Of a stretch of DNA of 64,000 nt, positions 57,505 to 64,000 are shown piece after piece (the stretch's first letter is position 1; every line of letters starts with the position of its first letter). The notes under the pieces were generated by a model. The model did no database searches. It was not told the DNA's origin and saw only the letters and a list, made by a program, of their open reading frames with translations. Source of the stretch: Dactylis glomerata (Eukaryota > Streptophyta > Magnoliopsida > Poales > Poaceae); NCBI GenBank assembly GCA_007115705.1, contig QXEO01000382.1, forward strand, positions 8,833,318 to 8,897,317. Reading direction: 5' to 3'. A program made the position numbers and the translations under genes.

Positions 57505-60500
57505 CTAGTTTACATCTGGCAACAATCTAACACCCATGGCATTAAGGTGCTGATCATGTTTTGCTCGTGGAAGAGGTTTAGTCAACGGATCTGCGACATT
57601 CAGATCCGTATGTACTTTGCTAATCTTCAGATCTCCATCTGCTATATAATATCGAATTATATGGAAACGGCGGTTGATGTGCTTGGTTTTTGGATGATAT
57701 CTTGGTTCCTTAGCCAGTGCTATGGCGCCAGTGTTGTCGCACAATATCTCCAGTGGGTCCAAGGCATTTGGAACCACACCAAGCTCAGTGATGAAGTTTC
57801 TGATCCAAACTCCTTCACTTGATGCTTCTGAAGCAGCCATGTATTCCGCTTCTGTTGTAGATCCCGCGATCACACTTTGCTTGCAGCTTCTCCAGCTCAC
57901 AGCTCCACCATTCAAAATATAAACGTATCCTGTCTGAGACTTAGAATCATCCGGGTCGGTGTCGAAGCTAGCGTCGACGTAACCTTTTACGACGAGCTCC
58001 TCGTCACCTCCATAGACCAAGAACATTTCTTTAGTCCTATTTAAATACTTTAGGATGTTCTTTACGGCTGTCCAGTGTTCCACTCCTGGATCACTTTGGT
58101 ATCTGCTCGTCAAACTAAGAGCATTGGACACATCCGGTCTAGTACACAGCATGGCATACATAATAGAACCTATGGCCGAGGCATATGGCACTTTGCTCAT
58201 AGTTTCTCTATCTTTTACCGTAGCTGGACACTGAGCCTTGCTCAATATCTTACCTGACAACATGGGCAATGAACCTTTCTTTGCTTTATCCATTCTGAAC
58301 CTCTTCAGAACTTTGTCCAGATATGTACTTTGGCTTAAAGCTATTAGGCGTCTTTCTCTATCTCTATAGATTTTGATGCCTAATATATAAGCAGCTTCCC
58401 CTAGGTCTTTCATTGAAAAACATTTATTCAAATAACTCTTCACATCGTTAAGCATACCGATGTCATTTCCAATAATCAATATGTCATCCACATATAGTAC
58501 TAAAAATGTCACCGAGCTCCCACTCACTTTCTTGTAAATACAAGCTTCGTAGCAATTTGGAACAAATCCAAAACTCTTGATCACTTGATCAAAACGAAGG
58601 TTCCAACTCCGAGATGCTTGCTTCAGTCCATAAATGGAACGCTGAAGTTTGCACACCTTATTAGCATCCTTAGGATCGACAAAACCTTCGGGCTGCATCA
58701 TATACAACTCTTCATCAATGTTGCCATTGAGGAACGCAGTCTTGACATCCATCTGCCATATTTCATAATCATGAAATGCAGCAATTGCTAATAAAATCCG
58801 AATGGACTTAAACATCGCTACGGGAGAGAAAGTCTCATCGTAGTCAACACCTTGAACTTGCCGAAAACCTTTTGCGACAAGCCGAGCTTTATAGACAGTA
58901 ACATTACCATCCGCGTCCGTTTTCTTCTTGAAAATCCATTTGCACTCAACGGCCTTACGGTCGCTAGGAGGGTCTACCAAAGTCCACACTTGGTTTTCAC
59001 TCATGGATCCCAATTCGGATTTCATGGCTTCTAGCCATTTCTCAGAGTCTGGGCTCATCATTGCTTCCTCATAGTTCGCAGGTTCGCTGTTGTCTAACAA
59101 CAAGACGGTTAAGACAGGGTTGCCATACCATTCAGGAGTGGTACGTGACCTTGCTGACCTGCGAAGTTCAGTAGTAGCATCGTTCGAAGTTTCATGATCT
59201 TTATCATTAGCTTCCTCTCTTGTTGATGCAGACGGCGCCGGAACAATTTCTGGTGCTGCGCTACTCTCCAACTCGAGAGAAGGTTCAATAACCTCGTCTA
59301 GCTCTACCTTCCTCCCACTCACTTCTTTCGAGAGAAACTCCTTCTCAAGAAAGGATCCGTTCTTTGCAACAAACACTTTGCCTTCGGATCTGTGGTAGAA
59401 GGTATACCCAATCGTTTCCTTAGGGTATCCTATGAAGACGCATTTCTCCGCTTTGGGTTCGAGCTTGTCCGGCATCAACTTCTTGACGTAAGCTTCGCAT
59501 CCCCAAACTTTAAGAAACGACAACTTAGGTTTAGCACCAAACCAAAGTTCATACGGTGTCGTCTCAACGGATTTAGATGGTGCCCTATTTAAAGTGAATG
59601 CAGCGGTTTCTAATGCATAACCCCAAAATGATAACGGCAAATCTGTAAGAGACATCATTGATCGCACCATATCTAATAGAGTTCGATTCCGGCGTTCAGA
59701 CACACCATTGCGCTGTGGTGTTCCGGGTGGCGTGAGTTGCGAAACGATTCCGCTTGCTTTAAGATGCGTGAGAAAATCATAACTCAAATACTCACCTCCA
59801 CGATCGGATCGTAGAAATTTAATTTTCCTGTTACGATGGTTTTCCACTTCGTTCTGAAATTCTTTGAACTTTTCAAACGTTTCAGATTTATGTTTCATTA
59901 AATAGATATACCCATATCTACTTAAGTCATCAGTAAAAGTGAGAAAATAGCGATATCCACCGCGCGTCGAAATACTCATTGGTCCGCACACATCGGTATG
60001 TATGATTTCCAATAAGTCCGTTGCTCGCTCCATTATTCCGGAGAACGGGGTTTTGATCATCTTGCCCATGAGGCATGGTTCGCACGTGTCAAATGATTCA
60101 AAATCAAGAGACTCCAAAAGTCCATCAGAATGGAGTTTCTTCATGCGTTTTACACCAATATGACCTAGACGGCAGTGCCACAAATAAGTTGGATTATCAC
60201 TATCTACTTTGCATCTTTTAGCCTCAATGTTATGGATGTGTGTTTCATTGCTTTCGAGATTCAGAAGAAATAAACCATTCACAACAGGTGCATGACCATA
60301 AAAGATGTTATTCATATAAATAGAACAACCATTATTCTCAGATTTAAATGAATAACCGTCTTGCAATAAACATGATCCAGATATAATGTTCATGCTCAAC
60401 GCAGGCACATAATAACACTTATTAAGGTTTAAAACTAATCCCGAAGGTAAAACTAAGGAGAGCGTGCCGACGGCCATCACGTCAACTTTTGATCCATTGC

Positions 60501-61488
60501 CAACGCGCATCGTCACCTCATCTCTTGCTAGCCGCCGTCTATTCCGTAGCTCCTGTTTCGAGTTACAAATATTAGCAACTGAACCAGTATCATATACCCA
60601 GGCACTACAACGAGCGCTAGTAAGGTAGACATCAATAACATGTATATCAAATATACCTTTGATGGTGCCAGCCTTCTTGTCCGCTAAGTACTTCGGACAG
60701 TTGCGCTTCCAGTGACCCTTGACCTTGCAATAGAAGCACTCAGTGTCCGGCTTAGGTCTAGACTTGAGCTTCTTCTCAGCAGGGGCAACACGCTTGCCTC
60801 CGCCTTTCTTGAAAGATCCCTTTGCTCCCTTAGCTTTCTTAAAGCTAGTGGTCTTGTTGACCATCAACACATGATTGTCTTTCTTGATATCCACCTTCGC
60901 AGCTTTCAGCTTAGCGAAGAGCTCAGTGATCGTATCAGTGGAACCAATTTGATTATGAGTAACTACAAAACCTTTGTAGCTAGGAGGGAGTGATTGCAGA
61001 ACTCTGTCAATCTTGAGCTCCTCTGGAATCTTGCAGTCCAGTTGCTCAAGGCGTTGAGTGTAGCCCGACATCTTAATGGCGTGCTCACTAACGGAACTCC
61101 CTTCCTCCATCTTGCAGTTAAAGAACTTCTCAGAGATCTCATATCTCTCAGAACGGGCCTAAGTCTGAAACATCGTTTTCAGTTCCTCAAGTATCTCAAA
61201 AGGCCCGCGGTATTTCTCAAAACGATTTTGAAGTTCCGGTTCCATAGAAAACAGCATGGTACTCATAATCGCATCACAATCATCTCTACGAGCATTGAAG
61301 TCAGCAAGTTCTTCAGTTTTCGCAGTTGCAGCAGGGGTGTCACCTAGCGCTTTGTCAAGTACATAGGCTTTTTGTCCGCCAGCGAGTATGATTCTTAGAT
61401 TGCGGAACCAGTTGGTGAAGTTAGACCCATTGTTCTTAAGCTTTTCTTTCTCAGCAAACACGTTGAAGTTGAAGTTGGACTTAGCCAT
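57505..61488 (-). pseudogene. gag-pol: Copia gag-pol, single frame with one stop codon
   Basis: ATG at 61488 starts MAKSNFNFNVFAEKEKLKNN. One frame of 1327 codons runs to 57505, interrupted only by TAG at 61159-61161 (codon 110, in gag). In order: gag; zinc knuckle CFYCKVKGHWKRNC near 60700-60745; protease YDTGS; integrase with HHCC finger (WHCRLGH ... CEPC) and catalytic set HTD, SDRGGEY and GVSERRN; RT with YVDDILI; and RNase H with VDASF, TTEAEY and CDNTGA. The integrase-before-RT order defines copia. All catalytic residues looked for are present. This copy could act only if the stop is bypassed, or in trans from other copies. Confidence 0.93.
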
Positions 61489-62700
61489 TTGATCTACAAC
61501 ATTGCAAGTACAATTTAGACTATGTTCATGATAACTAGTTCAACTTAATCAAATTACTAGATGAACTCCCACTAAATTCAACATCCCTCAAGTTGTTTAG
61601 TGAACACGATCCAAATTCACCACACCTAATCCGATCTTCACGAGAAGAGATGTGGTTTCAATGGTGGACAACTCAGTGTCGATCATATCATTCATATGAC
61701 TCATGTTTAACCTTTCGGTTCGTGTGTTCCGAGGCCATGTCTGTACATGCTAGGCTCGTCAAGTCAAACCCAAGTATTTTCCGCGTGTGCAAAACTGGCT
61801 TGCACCCGTTGTATGTGAACGTAGAGTTTATAGCACCCGATCATCACGAGGTGCTTGAAAACGACGAACTTTCGCAACGGCGCATACGAGGGGAGAACAC
61901 AATTTTATCTTGATCTTTTAAGTGAGGAATCATCTTATAATGCTACCGTCGCGATCTAAGCAAAATAAGATACATAAAATGATAAACATCACATGCATAT
62001 AATTTTATGTGACATGGTATAGCCAATCTCCGCGCCATGATCTCCATCTTGTGCGCGCCGGCATGATCTCCATCACTCCACCATGATTGCCTCCACCACG
62101 AATAGCAACTACAACTATTGCTAACTATTTAGCGATAAAGTAAAGCTATTACATGGCGTATAAGAAGTTGACACGCAGGTCATACACAATTATAAAGACA
62201 ACCATATGGCTCCAGCCGGTTGTGAACTCATCGACATGCAAGTCGTGAAAGATTACAAAACATGATCATTGCATACAACTCAATTCATACACATCATGTC
62301 TTGGGCCATACCATATCACAAAACACTCCCTGCAAAAACAAGTTAGACGCCTCTACTTTGTTGTTGCAAGTTTTACGTGGCTTATGGGAGTAGCAAGCTA
62401 AGAACGATTCTTACCTACGAAAAGCCACAACGGTGATATTATGGTTGCTAACATCCGATGTAAATCCCATGACTACTATAGTGAGAGAAACTGGCATCCA
62501 CCAGCCGCATGTATGGAACAAGCCACACGTCAAGTGCGGAGCCGGTCTCGCGAACGCGGTCGCGTAAAGTTGGCCTGGACCGCTTCGATCTCACTATACC
62601 GCGCCATAAGAGATACACAACAAGAGGTTTGCAACAGAAAACATCAACGCCCGCAACAAACATGTTGCGTTCTACTCGTGAAACACATCTACGCATAGAT
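61489..62700 (-). other. Copia 5' leader
   Basis: About 1.2 kb between primer site and gag ATG. No coding region is supported. It would carry packaging signals by analogy with related elements; none can be pinpointed. Confidence 0.6.
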
Positions 62701-62715
62701 CTGGCTCTGATACCA
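62701..62715 (-). other. Copia primer binding site, initiator tRNA-Met type
   Basis: The minus strand reads TGGTATCAGAGCCAG, one base from the LTR boundary at 62717. Confidence 0.93.
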
Positions 62716-62716
62716 C

Positions 62717-64000
62717 TGAAGGGTTTCGTAGCATAGTAAAACAAAAAATTTCCTACGCAACGAACAAGAAAGCCAAGATCTAATCTAGGAGATGTAATCA
62801 ACGAGAGAGGTAGATGAGATCTTCATACCCTTGAAGATTCGCACAGCGGAAACGTTCAAGAGAACGTGGTTGACGTAGTCGTACTCGCCGTCTCCTCCTC
62901 GCGATCCGATCCGATCCTACGCCGCAAGTGGCGGCGCCTCCGAGAGTTGCACACGTGCGGTGCAGCGACGTCTCCTCCTTCCTTGGTCCAGCAAGTATGG
63001 TGGAGAGATAGATTGGATCGGCAGCACGACGGCGTGGTGCTTATGGTGGAGAGTTTCTGCGGCAGGGCTTCGCCTACGCGCAGTCGCGAGAGAGAGAGAG
63101 GGAGGGCAGCAGTTGGCGGCTAGGGTTTGGGTTGGGGTGAGAGAGGGCTGCGCCCTTGCCCCCCTATATATAGAGGGGTGGCCGGCCAAGGCCAGCTTGG
63201 CCTCTCCCCAAACCCTGGCCGACTTGGAGTAGGAAGAGTGGGGGGCAAGTTTCCCCCCCTTCCTTATTTGAAGACTCCCTTAGGGTTTCCCCTTGGGCTG
63301 GCCGGCTGGGCCTTAGGGGCCTTGTGCGCCTGGCCCAGGGCGGCCAGGGCACTTCCCCTTAGGCCCACGCAGGCCTCCGTCAAGTGGGCCCACGTTGGTC
63401 CCACTCCGGAACCTTCTAGAACCTTCCGGTACAATACCGATAAACTCCGAAACCTTTCCGGAATCCAAAAACTGCTTTCCTTTATATGAATCTTATTCTC
63501 CGGACCATTCCGGAACCTCTCGTGATGTCCTGGATCTCATCCGAGACTCCGAACTAAAACTCATAAACCAATTATCCATTCTATCCTAGCGTCGATGCAC
63601 GTTAAGTGTGTGACCCTACGGGTTCGAGAATATGCAGACATGATCTTCTATCAATAATCAATAGCGGGATCTGGAAACCCATATTGACTCCCACATATTC
63701 ATCGATGATCATATCGAATGAACCACGATGTCAGGATTCAATTAATCCCGTATATGTATTCCCTTCGTCACACGATATTTTACTTGCCCGAGATTTGATC
63801 GTCGGTATCGCCATACCTAGTTCAATCTCGTTCACAGCAAGTACTTTACTCGTTCCGTAATCCGATATCACTTCGTGATTAACTCCTTAACCACATGCTT
63901 GCAAGCGGTGTTGATATCGATTACCGAGTGGGCCCGAAGTATATCTCTCCGACTTGGGAGGGACAAATTCCATCTCGATACATACAACTCAACAAGTACT
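62717..64000 (-). mobile_element. 5' LTR of the copia element (partial)
   Basis: Matches 55748-57031 with two single-base differences and runs off the window. The TATA box on the minus strand is at 63165-63172. From the partner's length it should end near 64445. Confidence 0.93.

Larger units (their letters stand above)
55748..64000 (-). mobile_element. Angela-like Ty1/copia retrotransposon, 5' LTR cut by window edge
   Basis: The 3' LTR is 55748-57476, followed (rightward) by the polypurine tract, gag-pol, leader, primer site and the 5' LTR from 62717 past the end of the window. Over the 1284 bp that can be compared, the LTRs differ at two sites (56557/63526 and 56895/63864), so the insertion is very recent. 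The predicted target duplication is GATGC (55743-55747); the partner is outside the window. One stop codon in gag is the only coding defect seen. Confidence 0.93.

Overview
This is a repeat-dominated stretch of a large plant nuclear genome, most likely a pooid grass (wheat, barley, oat or ryegrass group). The evidence is nested LTR retrotransposons with grass-type LTR termini, a Stowaway MITE, a PIF/Harbinger element, Helitrons, LINEs and an intron-containing nuclear gene with a TATA box. Nothing bacterial, organellar or CRISPR-like was seen. The genus cannot be resolved by eye.

Positions 1-28627 are a three-level nest, every element on the minus strand. Level 1 is an Athila-like Ty3/gypsy element. 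Only its 5' LTR (294-1288 joined to 28196-28627), its tRNA-Asp-type primer site and the first 44 gag codons lie in the window. Level 2 is a Tekay-type chromovirus (1289-28190, TSD GGAGC, LTRs of about 3.56 kb) inserted in that LTR. It has an extra 260-aa ORF before gag and a gag-pol frame ending in a chromodomain. Level 3 is a Tat-lineage element (8523-22458, 549-bp LTRs) inserted between two codons of the level-2 gag. It encodes gag, protease, RT, two RNase H regions and integrase. On its opposite strand it carries a multi-exon gene resembling the 'putative gypsy type transposon' family, a second antisense ORF and two tandem arrays.

Positions 28628-40860 are a rearranged zone. It holds a 440-bp two-exon gene fragment, an inverted truncated LTR, the 3' half of another Athila-like element, a solo LTR with a perfect TSD (ATCAC), an AT-rich degenerate array built on GGAACAAAAATTTAG, a complete non-autonomous Helitron (37913-39629) and a PIF/Harbinger element (40025-40857, TSD TTA). 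Two further degenerate arrays follow at 41440-42610 and 43340-43830.

The only convincing host gene is at 44842-46354: three exons, canonical splice sites, 155 aa, with an Arg-rich N-terminus and one hydrophobic segment. Downstream are a second Helitron with internal duplications (about 46737-48507), a 5'-truncated LINE with 14-bp TSDs, a Stowaway MITE, a decayed L1-type LINE on the minus strand (about 50720-53800) and a decayed copia LTR. The last 8.25 kb is a very young Angela-like Ty1/copia element on the minus strand (55748 to beyond the end) with a single stop codon in its gag-pol frame.

Most reading-frame breaks look like C-to-T decay, as expected in silenced, methylated repeats. Family names rest on motif recognition, not on database searches.
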